A stretch of DNA of 64,000 bases from Bacteroidota bacterium. Its GTDB lineage: Bacteria; Bacteroidota; Bacteroidia; 2-12-FULL-35-15. Each line of letters begins with the position of its first letter. Positions within the stretch are counted from its first letter, which is position 1. The stretch spans positions 571,221-635,220 of the forward strand of contig JAOQAE010000002.1 of assembly GCA_025963725.1 (NCBI GenBank), given 5' to 3'. This document shows, one piece after another, positions 27,072 through 36,800 of this stretch. Position numbers and translations under genes: made by a program. The notes beneath the pieces are model-generated. The model saw nothing but the letters and a program-made list of their open reading frames with translations, was not told the DNA's origin and did no database searches.

Positions 27072-28087
27072 TGCTGCGCAGCAGCGATACTATGAACGGA
27101 CAACCGGCATTAAAAAAATGGTTTTGTAGAACAGCGCTGCTGTCGGCATTGCTTTTTATTTCACTGAGCTCCACAGCGCAGGAAATTAAGGCCACTGCGA
27201 AGCTCGACAGCAATTCGATCGTGATCGGCCAGCAGGTGAAGCTGGAGCTGAGCATACAGTACCGCGCCGACAAAGGAAAGCACGTGCAGGTAACATTTCC
27301 GCAGATCACAGATACCATCCGCAAGGAAATAGAAGTTGTAAGCCAGTCGAAGGTGGATACCATCATCGATAAAAATGATCCCTTCCTGTTCACACAGGTA
27401 AAAACACTTTACATCACCTCCTTCGACTCGGGCTACTGGGCGATGCCGCCGTTTAAATTCGATGTGAACACCGATACTGCCGGCGTTCTCACCGAGCCGC
27501 TGCTCCTGCAGGTAAGCACTGTTGCCGTTGATACCACACAAGCGCTTAAGGACATCAAAGCGCCGTATGAGGAAGCCTACAGCTGGGTCGACTGGCTGAA
27601 AGATAACATGTATGTGGTATATACGGGCCTTGCCGCGATCCTCGTGATCATCATTATCATTATCCTCATACGGAAGATGCGCAACGTGAAGCCGCCGGAA
27701 ATTGTGGTGGAAGTTCCGAAGATCCCGGCACACATCATTGCGCTGGAGAAGCTCGAAAAGCTGAGGCAGCAGAAGCTGTGGCAGGAAGGAAAGCTGAAAG
27801 CGTATCACAGCTCGCTTACCGACATCCTGCGTGAATACATCGAGAACAGGTTTAAGATCTCCGCGATGGAGCAAACCACCGACGAGATCATTTACGGCTT
27901 CAGGAATGCCGCCGTGGATGAGGAAAGCAAGCGCAAGCTCAAGCAGGTGCTGATGCTTGCCGACCTTGTGAAGTTTGCAAAAGAGCAGCCGCTGGCAGAT
28001 GAGAATGAAGCAAGCATGAGCAACGTTTCCGATTTCATCAACGGAACAAAACGAGAAGAAGAATATTCAATAGACCCTAAAAAATAG
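27071..28087 (+). CDS. Bat-operon membrane protein with signal peptide, Ig-like domain and one TM helix (BatX-type)
   Basis: This 338-residue protein has a signal peptide (about residues 15-37, ending STAQ) and a beta-rich BatD-like extracytoplasmic domain (about 38-155; SIVIGQQVKLELSIQY). A single membrane helix follows near 185-205 (LAAILVIIIIIILIRKMR), then a cytoplasmic helical tail (IALEKLEKLRQQKLWQEGKL). The tail resembles DUF4381-type segments found in vWA/MoxR operons. In Bacteroidota this gene lies between DUF58 and batA; its biochemical role is not known. It overlaps DUF58 by one base, and its stop TAG shares its G with the GTG start of batA. Confidence 0.82.
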   Translation: MLRSSDTMNGQPALKKWFCRTALLSALLFISLSSTAQEIKATAKLDSNSIVIGQQVKLELSIQYRADKGKHVQVTFPQITDTIRKEIEVVSQSKVDTIIDKNDPFLFTQVKTLYITSFDSGYWAMPPFKFDVNTDTAGVLTEPLLLQVSTVAVDTTQALKDIKAPYEEAYSWVDWLKDNMYVVYTGLAAILVIIIIIILIRKMRNVKPPEIVVEVPKIPAHIIALEKLEKLRQQKLWQEGKLKAYHSSLTDILREYIENRFKISAMEQTTDEIIYGFRNAAVDEESKRKLKQVLMLADLVKFAKEQPLADENEASMSNVSDFINGTKREEEYSIDPKK

Positions 28088-29097
28088 TGCTGAGCTTTTT
28101 CAACGATATCACATTTGCCGATAAGGACCTGAGATGGCTCTTCCTGCTGCTGCCGCTGCTTTTAGGATGGTACATCTGGAAGAACCGCAGCTATAATCCC
28201 GAATTGAAGGTATCTTCTGTTGGCGGCTTCGAAGGCATACAGCCATCGTTCAGGCAGTATTCGAGGCATGGGCTTTTTGCGCTGCGGCTTGCCGCGATCT
28301 CCCTGCTGATCCTTGTGCTGATGCGACCGCAATCGCGCTCCAGCTGGAAGGATGTAAAAACGGAAGGCATCGACATTGTAATGTCGCTCGATATTTCCAG
28401 CAGCATGCTGGCAAGGGATTTTAAGCCCGACCGCCTTGAAGCGGCCAAAGATGTGGCGCAGGATTTTATCGACAGCAGGCCGAACGACCGGATCGGGCTC
28501 GTGATCTTCGCCGCCGAAAGCTTTACGCAGTGCCCGCTTACAAGCGACCATGCCGTGATCAAAAACCTGTTTGCAGGCATCCATACGGGAATGGTGACGG
28601 ATGGCACAGCCATAGGAAACGGCCTGGCAACAGCCATTGCAAGGGTAAAGGACAGCAAGGCAAAAAGCAAGGTGGTGATCCTGCTCACCGATGGCGTGAA
28701 CAACCAGGGCTCCGTAGCGCCGATGACCGCTGCCGAAATTGCCAAAGCATTCAATGTACGGGTATACACCATCGGGGTAGGTACTATGGGGAAAGCACTT
28801 TCTCCTATCGGCATGTACCCGAACGGACAATATGAATACGGCTACCTGGATGTGAACATCGACGAGAAATCGCTCACGGAGATCGCCGGCCTCACGGGCG
28901 GAAAATACTTCAGGGCAACAGATAACAGGAAGCTGAAAGACATTTACAAGGAGATCGACCGTTTGGAAAAAACAATATTTGAGGAAAAGAATTTTACCAA
29001 CAAGGCGGAATGGTTCCTGCCTTTTGCAATAGCGGCAGCGGTGCTGCTGCTGCTGGAATTTATATTGAAGAATACCGTTTTCAGAAGTATATTATAA
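28087..29097 (+). CDS. batA: BatA, membrane-anchored vWA protein
   Basis: This 336-residue protein has membrane segments near residues 17-32, 62-80 and 308-330 flanking a periplasmic vWA domain. The metal-ion-dependent adhesion site is complete: Asp102-x-Ser-x-Ser (DISSSM), the Thr of DGTAIGNG (about 172) and Asp202 (LLTDGVNNQG). Together with BatB it forms the vWA pair of the Bat complex, linked genetically to oxygen tolerance in Bacteroides. The start codon is GTG at 28087, sharing one base with the upstream stop; no ATG lies nearby, so translation probably depends on reinitiation. Confidence 0.94.
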   Translation: MLSFFNDITFADKDLRWLFLLLPLLLGWYIWKNRSYNPELKVSSVGGFEGIQPSFRQYSRHGLFALRLAAISLLILVLMRPQSRSSWKDVKTEGIDIVMSLDISSSMLARDFKPDRLEAAKDVAQDFIDSRPNDRIGLVIFAAESFTQCPLTSDHAVIKNLFAGIHTGMVTDGTAIGNGLATAIARVKDSKAKSKVVILLTDGVNNQGSVAPMTAAEIAKAFNVRVYTIGVGTMGKALSPIGMYPNGQYEYGYLDVNIDEKSLTEIAGLTGGKYFRATDNRKLKDIYKEIDRLEKTIFEEKNFTNKAEWFLPFAIAAAVLLLLEFILKNTVFRSIL

Positions 29098-29101
29098 GAT
29101 C

Positions 29102-30139
29102 ATGCAATTCGAGAACTTCTATTTCATTTATGCTTTTGCCATCGTCCCGGTGCTCATCCTCATCTATTGGATGACCCGGCGCTGGAAGAAAAAAGCATTG
29201 AGAAATTACGGGGATCCGGCAGTGGTGGAGCAATTGTTCCCGGGCTTATCGCGCACAAAGCAGCTCTGGAAATTCATTCTCCTGAACATTGCTTTTGTGT
29301 TGCTGGTGATCGGGATGATCAACCCGCAGATCGGGACAAAGCTGGAGGAGGTAAAGCGCAAGGGCGCCGATATCATGCTCTGCCTCGATGTTTCGAACAG
29401 CATGAAGGCGGAGGACCTTTCGCCTAACCGTCTCGAAAAATCGAAGCAGGCCATTTCGAAGCTGCTGAATAAGCTCGAAGGCGACCGCATCGGGATCATT
29501 GTATTCGGAGGAGAGGCTTATGTGCAGCTCCCGATCACCACCGATTATGCGGCGGCTAAATTGTTTCTTGAAAGCATCAGCACCGACATGATCCCGACAC
29601 AGGGAACCGACATCGGCAAGGCTATCGACCTGGCTGTGGAGTCCTTTGGCAAGGATGAGGGAAAGAACAAAGCCATTGTGGTGATCACCGATGGCGAGAA
29701 CCATGAAGACGATGCGATCCGGGCCGCCGAATCGGCTGCAGGCAAAGGCATCAGCATTCACACCATCGGTATGGGCTCCGAGAACGGCGCACCTATCCCG
29801 GAATACAGGGGAAATGTACAGGAGGGCTTTCGTAAGGACAAAAATGGCACAACCATCATCACAAAGCTGAACGCGGAAGTGCTGCAGGAGATAGCGGCAG
29901 CCGGGAACGGGGTCTATGTAAGGGCGACCAATTCGGATGCAGGGCTGAACCATGTGTTGAGCGCGCTCGACAAGCTGGAAAAAAAGCAGTTCGACAGCAA
30001 GATGTACAGCGATTATGAAGACCGCTTCCAGTGGTTCATTGCAGCGGCGCTGCTGCTGCTCCTGGCCGAAACGCTGCTGAGCGAGCGTAAAAGTAAATTA
30101 TACCAGCGCTTAGACCTTTTTGGAGAAAAGAAAAAATGA
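29102..30139 (+). CDS. batB: BatB, membrane-anchored vWA protein
   Basis: This 345-residue paralogue of BatA has a membrane helix near residues 5-22, another at about 59-77 and a last one near 310-325. The vWA metal site is DVSNSM at Asp96, with Thr in TQGTDIGKA (about 165) and Asp in VVITDGENHEDD (about 197). It starts 4 bases after batA and its last 4 bases (ATGA) contain the start of batC. The sequence between the vWA core and the last helix (ELRDKN-free, GAPIPEYRGN region) has the usual BatB extension. Confidence 0.94.
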   Translation: MQFENFYFIYAFAIVPVLILIYWMTRRWKKKALRNYGDPAVVEQLFPGLSRTKQLWKFILLNIAFVLLVIGMINPQIGTKLEEVKRKGADIMLCLDVSNSMKAEDLSPNRLEKSKQAISKLLNKLEGDRIGIIVFGGEAYVQLPITTDYAAAKLFLESISTDMIPTQGTDIGKAIDLAVESFGKDEGKNKAIVVITDGENHEDDAIRAAESAAGKGISIHTIGMGSENGAPIPEYRGNVQEGFRKDKNGTTIITKLNAEVLQEIAAAGNGVYVRATNSDAGLNHVLSALDKLEKKQFDSKMYSDYEDRFQWFIAAALLLLLAETLLSERKSKLYQRLDLFGEKKK

Positions 30140-30909
30140 GCATTGTATATACCATCATAGAAAGAGCATTCGGAAAAACAGCAATAGTGCTGCTTACGGC
30201 ATTGTTGCCGCTGCTGTCCTATTCCCAGCAGGAAAAAAAATACGTTGTTGAGGGAAATAAGAATTACAAGGACAAAAAATTCCCGGAGGCGGAGAAGAAC
30301 TTCAAGGCAGGACTGAACAAGAATAAAAATTCATACAGCAGCAGCTTCAACCTCGGCGATGCCTATTATAAACAGGAAAAATATGAGGAGGCGGCAGAGC
30401 AGTTCCAGCTGCTTACACACCGTGCCTCTTCAAAAGATACGCTTGCAAAGGCTTATCATAACCTTGGGAACTCCTTGCTCAGGCTGAAAAAATACCAGGA
30501 AAGTGTGGATGCTTATAAAAATGCGCTGAGAAACAATCCGAACGATGAGGAAACCCGGTACAACCTTGCGATGGCGCAGCAGTATTTAAAACAGCAGCAA
30601 CAGCAGCAGCAAAAAAACAAGGATAAGGATAAGGACCAGAAAGACGATAAGAAGGATAAGGATAATAAGAAAGACCAGGACAAGAAAGACAAGGATAAAA
30701 AAGATCAGGAGCAAAAAGACAAAGAGCAGAAGGATAGAGAGAACAAGGATAAAAAGGACCAGAAGAAGCCCGAGGAGAACAAGAACAATATCTCAAAGGA
30801 AGATGCGCAGCGGCTCCTCGATGCCTTGCAGAACGATGAGAAGAACCTTCAGAACAAGGTGAAGAAGGGCCAGCGGGGAATGAAGGTCCAGATAGAGAAG
30901 GATTGGTAA
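30136..30909 (+). CDS. batC: BatC, TPR protein with long charged low-complexity tail
   Basis: This 257-residue protein has an N-terminal signal or anchor (about 15-32) and three TPR-like repeats (about 35-148: NYKDKKFPEAEKNFKAGL, SSSFNLGDAYYKQEKYEEA, AYHNLGNSLLRLKKYQESV). A Gln run and then about 70 residues of Lys/Asp/Gln/Glu repeats follow (about 155-225, KDKDKKDQEQKDKEQKD), and a short ordered end (RLLDALQNDEKNLQNKVKK). BatC TPRs are thought to scaffold the complex. The coding repeats (30600-30770) are purine-rich with frequent AAGGAT/AAGGAC units and are a likely site of length variation. Confidence 0.9.
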   Translation: MSIVYTIIERAFGKTAIVLLTALLPLLSYSQQEKKYVVEGNKNYKDKKFPEAEKNFKAGLNKNKNSYSSSFNLGDAYYKQEKYEEAAEQFQLLTHRASSKDTLAKAYHNLGNSLLRLKKYQESVDAYKNALRNNPNDEETRYNLAMAQQYLKQQQQQQQKNKDKDKDQKDDKKDKDNKKDQDKKDKDKKDQEQKDKEQKDRENKDKKDQKKPEENKNNISKEDAQRLLDALQNDEKNLQNKVKKGQRGMKVQIEKDW

Positions 30910-30922
30910 ACAGCACTATATA

Positions 30923-32635
30923 ATGAAAAGAATAGCCGCCATATTATTTTTTATTTCAGCGCTCACAGGCCTTTCACTTGCCCAGAAATTCACGGTTGCG
31001 GTAAGCAAGAACAAAGTGGCCGTGGGCGAACCATTCCAGATCCAGTTCACGCTGAGCGGGCCCGGATCGGACATGAAGCTGCCCAACCTCAATGATTTCG
31101 AGGTGTACCAGGGGCCTTTCCAGTCATCAAGCGCCACCCTGAGCAGCAGTGGCGTTTATACCCAATCCGCTTCCATCGCCTATGTGATCGGGGCAAAAAA
31201 AGAGGGGAAATTCGTTATCGGGCCTGCAAGCGTAAATGTGAACGGAGCCACGGTTCAATCCAATGCCATTATCATTGAAGTGTCGAAAGGCGCCGGAACT
31301 GCGGCAGCCAGCAGCGCCGATTTAATGGTGAGGGCCATTGTGAACAAATCGAAAGCCTACATCGGCGAAGAGGTTGCCGTTACATTCAAGCTCTATTTCC
31401 GGGTCGACATACTCGGCATGAACGCGATCTCCATGCCTTCCTTCGATGGCTTCTTCCTGCAGGAAGCAAAGAACAACCCGAACCGGGTAACGGAAACAGT
31501 AAATGGTGTTCCTTATGACGTTACCGAGCTCAAGCGCACCTTTGCCATTCCGCAGCGTACAGGCAGGCTCAGCATCGATCCGCTTGAAGTGGAATGCATC
31601 GTGCGCCGCTCCACTTATGGAACAGCTGCTGTTAAAATAAAATCCAACCCGCTGAGCATCGAGGTGCTTCCATTGCCTGAAGCCGGCAAGCCCCCCGGAT
31701 TTGCGGGAGCTGTAGGCGATTACAATTATAAGGTGGAACTATCGGGCGACAAGGTAAAGGCTAATGAAGCGCTCAACCTCCTGATCACGATCTCAGGAAA
31801 AGGAAACCTGAAGCTGGTGGAAGCACCTAAAATAGGGTTCCCGGAAGATTTTGAAGCTTACGACCCGAAGGTGAAGGAGAACATTTCAGTAGGGGCCGGC
31901 ATGAGCGGCAGCAAAACATTTGATTACCTCGTGATCCCGCGGCATGAAGGCGATTACAAGATCAACAATCTCGATTTCAGCTTTTTCAACCCTTCAAAAA
32001 ATGAGTATGTGACCATTCCGGCACCGGAGCTGAACATCCATGTGGATAAGGGCGAGGGGAACAGCAACACCTCAGCGAACGTTTATTCGCCTGCAAACAA
32101 GACCGAAGTGCGCGAGCTGGGCACCGACATCCGCTACATCAAAACACAAGGCCCGGAGCTGAGGGATAAGAATGATTATTTCTTTGGCTCGGGAGCATTC
32201 TGGACAGGACTGATCTCTCCCTTCCTGCTGTTCTTCATCTTCCTGTTCTACAGGAGAAGATCGATCGAGCAGAACAAGGATGCTGTTGCTGTAAAAAGCA
32301 GGCAGGCCACCAAAATGGCAAAAAAGAGGCTTTCCGCAGCCGAGGAGCACCTCCGCTCGCTGAACAGGGAGCTGTTCTACCTTGAGATTTCGCAGGCGCT
32401 GTACGGCTATCTCAGCGATAAGCTGAATATTTCCGGCTCCAGCCTCAATAAAGGAACGATCGCGGAAATGCTTGCAGCCAGATCGGTTTCCGGAACAACC
32501 ATTGCGCAGCTGATCTCCACGCTCGACAATTGCGAATTTGCCCGGTATGCGCCAAGCGCGGTTTCCGGCGACCTGAATCTGATCTATACAAGCACCGTTG
32601 AACTGATCACAAAAATTGAAAATGAAATTAAATAA
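30923..32635 (+). CDS. batD: BatD, oxygen-tolerance protein
   Basis: This 570-residue protein has a signal peptide (MKRIAAILFFISALTGLSLA) and tandem Ig-like BatD domains, with repeats such as KVAVGEPFQIQFTLSGPG (about 31-48) and KAYIGEEVAVTFKLYFR. A TM helix follows near 427-447 (LISPFLLFFIFLFYRRR) and a cytoplasmic helical tail with a DUF4381-like end. The family is BatD, named from the Bacteroides aerotolerance operon. It starts 13 bases after batC and overlaps batE by 14 bases. Confidence 0.94.
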   Translation: MKRIAAILFFISALTGLSLAQKFTVAVSKNKVAVGEPFQIQFTLSGPGSDMKLPNLNDFEVYQGPFQSSSATLSSSGVYTQSASIAYVIGAKKEGKFVIGPASVNVNGATVQSNAIIIEVSKGAGTAAASSADLMVRAIVNKSKAYIGEEVAVTFKLYFRVDILGMNAISMPSFDGFFLQEAKNNPNRVTETVNGVPYDVTELKRTFAIPQRTGRLSIDPLEVECIVRRSTYGTAAVKIKSNPLSIEVLPLPEAGKPPGFAGAVGDYNYKVELSGDKVKANEALNLLITISGKGNLKLVEAPKIGFPEDFEAYDPKVKENISVGAGMSGSKTFDYLVIPRHEGDYKINNLDFSFFNPSKNEYVTIPAPELNIHVDKGEGNSNTSANVYSPANKTEVRELGTDIRYIKTQGPELRDKNDYFFGSGAFWTGLISPFLLFFIFLFYRRRSIEQNKDAVAVKSRQATKMAKKRLSAAEEHLRSLNRELFYLEISQALYGYLSDKLNISGSSLNKGTIAEMLAARSVSGTTIAQLISTLDNCEFARYAPSAVSGDLNLIYTSTVELITKIENEIK

Positions 32636-33380
32636 GCTGATTGCGCTGGCCTTCCTCTTCTGCTCTGCCTTCGCCAAAGCGGATGAGCCCGGCATTGTTT
32701 TCGATTCCGCTAATTCCGCCTACGCTGCCGGCCGGTACGAGCAGGCCATACAGCTGTATGAGCAGGTGCTGAAAAGCGATAAGGAATCGGCTGCACTCTA
32801 CTTCAACCTCGGCAATGCCTACTTTAAAACCGATCACCTCAGCGAAGCCATTCTTAATTATGAGCGGGCAAAGAAGCTCGACCCGGATGACGAGGATATT
32901 GAGATGAATTTAAAGATCGCCAACCAGAAAACGGAAGACAAGATAGAAGCCGCGCCCGAGCTTTTCCTTTCCCAATGGGAGAACAGCATCACCGGCCTCC
33001 TGGATGAGCGGGAATGGAGCCTGCTCCTCATTTGCCTTACCGCTGCCGCGCTTGCATTTTATGTGCTCTACGTGCTTTCAGCCGGCAAAGGCTGGAAACG
33101 GCTGGGATTCTATACCGGAACAGGGCTGATGCTGTTTGCCGTGCTCACATTTTTCATGGCCCGCAGCAAATATGATTCGTCCCTTAACAGTAATTCCGCC
33201 ATCATCACCTCCCCTACTGTAACCGTTACGGGATCACCTTCTGAAAAAGGCACCCGCCTGTTCCTCCTGCATGAAGGCACCAAGGTTCAGGTCACCCAGG
33301 AGGATGGCGAATGGACAGAAATAAAGATCGCGAACGGCAACGTAGGCTGGATAAGGTCGGGCAGCGCCGAAAAAATATAA
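32622..33380 (+). CDS. batE: BatE, TPR and SH3-domain membrane protein
   Basis: This 252-residue protein starts at ATG 32622 inside the end of batD; a TTG at 32616 would add two residues but is less likely. It has a signal peptide (MKLNKLIALAFLFCSAFAKA) and two TPRs (about 27-95: FDSANSAYAAGRYEQAIQLY, YFNLGNAYFKTDHLSEAI). Two membrane helices follow (about 126-146 and 158-177) and a C-terminal bacterial SH3 domain (about 195-250; GTRLFLLHEGTKVQVTQEDG). SH3b domains often bind peptidoglycan, which would tie the Bat complex to the wall; this is inference. It closes the bat operon. Confidence 0.92.
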   Translation: MKLNKLIALAFLFCSAFAKADEPGIVFDSANSAYAAGRYEQAIQLYEQVLKSDKESAALYFNLGNAYFKTDHLSEAILNYERAKKLDPDDEDIEMNLKIANQKTEDKIEAAPELFLSQWENSITGLLDEREWSLLLICLTAAALAFYVLYVLSAGKGWKRLGFYTGTGLMLFAVLTFFMARSKYDSSLNSNSAIITSPTVTVTGSPSEKGTRLFLLHEGTKVQVTQEDGEWTEIKIANGNVGWIRSGSAEKI

Positions 33381-33888
33381 CAAACTGCTATACAACTGCT
33401 TAAACAGGGCATCTTTATTTTTCTTTAAAGATAAATTCAGATGCAACCTTTGCATTAAAACAGGCATCTTCAGAGTACAGAACACGTTATTTTAAGGCCC
33501 GGCCCCCGTGCAGTAAAATACAAAAACCTACTCCCGTGAAGAAGCTTTTACTTTTGGCGATCGCTATTGCATTTTATGCCATTGCCATCCTTGCAAAACC
33601 ATCCAAAAAGGAACAGCGCTCAGCAGCATATTCGGCCAGCTCCACCAGCTCATCAAAAGCCTTTCAGTAGGTACATTCCGCGGATCGTCCAGAAGCTTGT
33701 ATTAATTGATTTTATAGGTGGTTCAGCCCTTTTTATCAAAGCGGATTTTCCATTGGTCTAATTAGTCCTCATTTTTATTCAAAAATAAGACGGGCGTGCA
33801 ACTATTTAGACGAACTTTGCATCTTGATACAACAAGAAGGAAACTTCCATTGTTATTAATCATCTTTTCTCAAACGCTCTTATAAAAA
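33381..33888. other. 508-base gap after batE, mostly non-coding
   Basis: The gap holds one likely small gene (33536-33670). The rest is AT-rich, with weak inverted repeats (ATCTTTA/TAAAGAT near 33410-33433), and near 33812-33819 GAACTTTG, one mismatch from the Bacteroidota -7 box, before the large T9SS gene. No strong terminator was seen after batE. Confidence 0.5.
33536..33670 (+). CDS. Very small exported peptide, 44 residues, GTG start
   Basis: The frame GTG AAG AAG CTT ... TAG encodes a lysine start (KKLLLLAIAIAFYAIAILAK), a hydrophobic core of about 17 residues, and then a Ser/Ala-rich polar tail (SAAYSASSTSSSKAFQ). This is the shape of a signal peptide followed by a tiny mature peptide, or of a single-span small membrane protein. 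It starts 155 bases after batE. No ATG is available; AACCTTTG upstream resembles a -7 box. The coding call rests on the textbook signal-like composition and its position; the function is unknown. Confidence 0.5.
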   Translation: MKKLLLLAIAIAFYAIAILAKPSKKEQRSAAYSASSTSSSKAFQ

Positions 33889-36800
33889 ATGAACTTGTAT
33901 AGAAACATACTTATTGCCGGTTGTTCTATTTTTTTACTTAATATTTCATCTGCTTTAAAGGCACAGACAGTTGATGCCAGCCCGGAAATTTCCAATATCT
34001 GCTTTGGCGCAACCGCAACCTTAACAGCCACCTATTCGGGGCCGGTTGTTACAGCCACCACCAATTATACGGTCAGCAACATTCCTTACGCTCCTGATCC
34101 GATGACAGCCGGAACATCCGTAACGTTATCGGATGATTCGCAAACAGGTTTTTTACCCATCGGCTTCAACTTCTGCTATTTCGGAAATACCTATTCGCAG
34201 TTCATCATCGGTTCAAACAACTGGATCGGCTTCAGCGGCGGGCAAACATCCACATGGGTAACTGCCCCGATCCCTGTGGCAGGCGGTACCACTGCTCCAA
34301 TGAACACTATTATGGGCGCATGGCAGGACATTAATCCCGGCGCCGGCGGAACAGTGAAATATGCCGTTTACGGAACCGCCCCTTTCAGAAGGCTGTCGGT
34401 ATCCTGGAACAATGTACCGATGTTCTCCTGCACAGGCCAGCTGTATTCCAGCCAGATCATCATTTACGAAAGCACCAACATCATTGAAACGCATATTGCG
34501 AACAAATCGCTCTGTACCTCATGGAACAGCGGTAACGCCGTACACGGACTTCACAATTCCACAGGAACAGTAGCCGTTGTAGTTCCCGGAAGGAACAACA
34601 CACAATGGACCGCATCGAACGAAGGCAAGCGCTTCACGCCAAGCGGGCCGGCCACAAGCACCATTAACTGGTACATCCTGCCTTCCAACACACTCGTTGG
34701 TACAGGAACATCCATTACCGTTACTCCTCCTGTTGGGCAGCCGAGCACATTGTACTATGCACAGGTGACCAGCACCGGAACCTGCGTGTCGGGCTTCGGA
34801 ACGGATACCGTTGTTGTGATCCAGACCAACTGCGCTCCCTGCACCACTACAGCAAGCAATGGCGGGCCGGTGTGTGTAGGATCAACCATCAACTTATCAT
34901 CCGCCACCACTTCCATTTCAGGAGTTGCTTCCTATTCATGGACCGGGCCGGGCGGCTACACCTCGAATGTGCAGAACCCCGTGATCCCATCCGCAACCTT
35001 AGCGATGGCAGGAACTTATTCTCTGACAGTAACCGAAAACAACGGCTCCTTCTGTACAAGCACCACCACGGTTGTTGTTAATCCAATCCCTGCTGCTCCA
35101 ACAGCCGGTAACAGCGGGCCGGTATGCTCGGGCTCCACGCTTAACCTCACCGCTTCCACAGTTGCGGGCGGCACTTACAGCTGGACAGGCCCGGGTTCAT
35201 TTACCAACAGCTCCCAGAACCCAAGTATTTCACCTGTTACCAACGCTGCAACAGGAACGTATTCTGTTACCGTTACCGTGAACGGATGTACAAGTCCGGC
35301 CGGAACCACTTCCGCTATTGTTAACAACACACCGAATCCACCGATCCCGAGCATCAACGGAAGCATCTCACCTGCCCCGATCTGCGCCGGCGGAACACTT
35401 ACGCTTACATCCAATAACATTGCGGGAGCCACCTACAGCTGGACAGGCCCTAACACTTATGCTGCAGGCGTAAGGAACCCGCCACCGATCCTGGGGGCAA
35501 CGCCTGCCATGGGAGGAACTTATTCGCTTACCGTAACTGTTGGAGGCTGTACAAGCAACCCTGCAACCGTAAGTATCACCGTTAATGCGATCCCTGCAGC
35601 CCCTACCGCTCCGGGTGTTACGATCTGCTCCGGCGCAACGGCCACACTTACCGCTACCGCACCGGGAGGCACTTACGACTGGTACAATGCGGCAACCGGC
35701 GGAACCTTGCTGGGATCTGGCTCCACATACACTACACCTGTGCTTACAACTACAACCACGTATTATGTGCAAAGCACCATCAGCGGCTGCGTAGGTCCAA
35801 GAACGGCCGTTACCGTAACCGTATCGCCGAGCTTCACCGTTGTTTCCACCGCGGATGACAGCATTTGTTCGGGAACATCAACCACCATCGGGGTGGTTAG
35901 TCCGGCCGGAACCTACACCTATTCATGGGATGCGCCGGCAGCGACAGCTTTCTCCACAAGCGCATCACCAACTGTAACACCGGCAGCAACAACAACCTAT
36001 ACCGTAACCGTGGCTGACCCTTCCGGATGTACCGGATCGGATGTGGTGACCATTTCTGTGGGCAGCCCATTAACGATCACTGCCGGCGGCTTACCTGCCA
36101 ATTGCTTTGGCGCATGCGACGGAAGCGCGGGAGTTATGGCCTCGGGCAGCTTTCCACCGTACAGCTACAACTGGTCGACCGGCGCAACAACACCCGGTAT
36201 TACCGGGCTGTGCGCGGGAACCAACACTATTACGGTTACCGATGTGATCGGATGCTCGGTGCAGGATACCGTACAGATCCAGCAGCCTACACTTATTTCA
36301 TTAACAACAGCTTCCCTTACCTCCCATTGCGGCTTGCCTGACGGCTCCGCTTCTGTGAGCGCAACAGGCGGGGTACCGGGCTACACGTACATGTGGACAC
36401 CGGGAAGCCAGACCAACGACACTGCCATTAACCTGACCCCGGGCGCGTACACGGTTGTTGTTTCAGATGCGCATAACTGCCAGATGAATGCAAACGTAAC
36501 CGTGGCCAACACACCGGGCGTAACGGCTACTGTAAGCTCCACGCCGATCACCTGCAACGGCGGCTGCAACGGAACTGCTACCGTAACTGCTTCGGCAGGC
36601 ATCACGCCTTACACGTATTTATGGAGCAACGGACAAACAACCGCTACGGCAACGGCTTTATGCGCGGGATCATACACCTGCACAGTTACCGATTCAACCG
36701 GCTGTACCAATACCCTTACCATTACGCTCACACAGCCAAGCCCTGTTTTTGTAGATGCCCTTCCTCCTGTGCCGCCGATCTGTATCGGGCAGAGCGCAAC

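Noticed and set aside
25013-33380. MoxR/vWA defence island
   Set aside because: MoxR plus vWA genes also occur in phage defence, but the full DUF58-BatA-BatB-BatC-BatD-BatE order is the known aerotolerance operon and no nuclease or effector is present.
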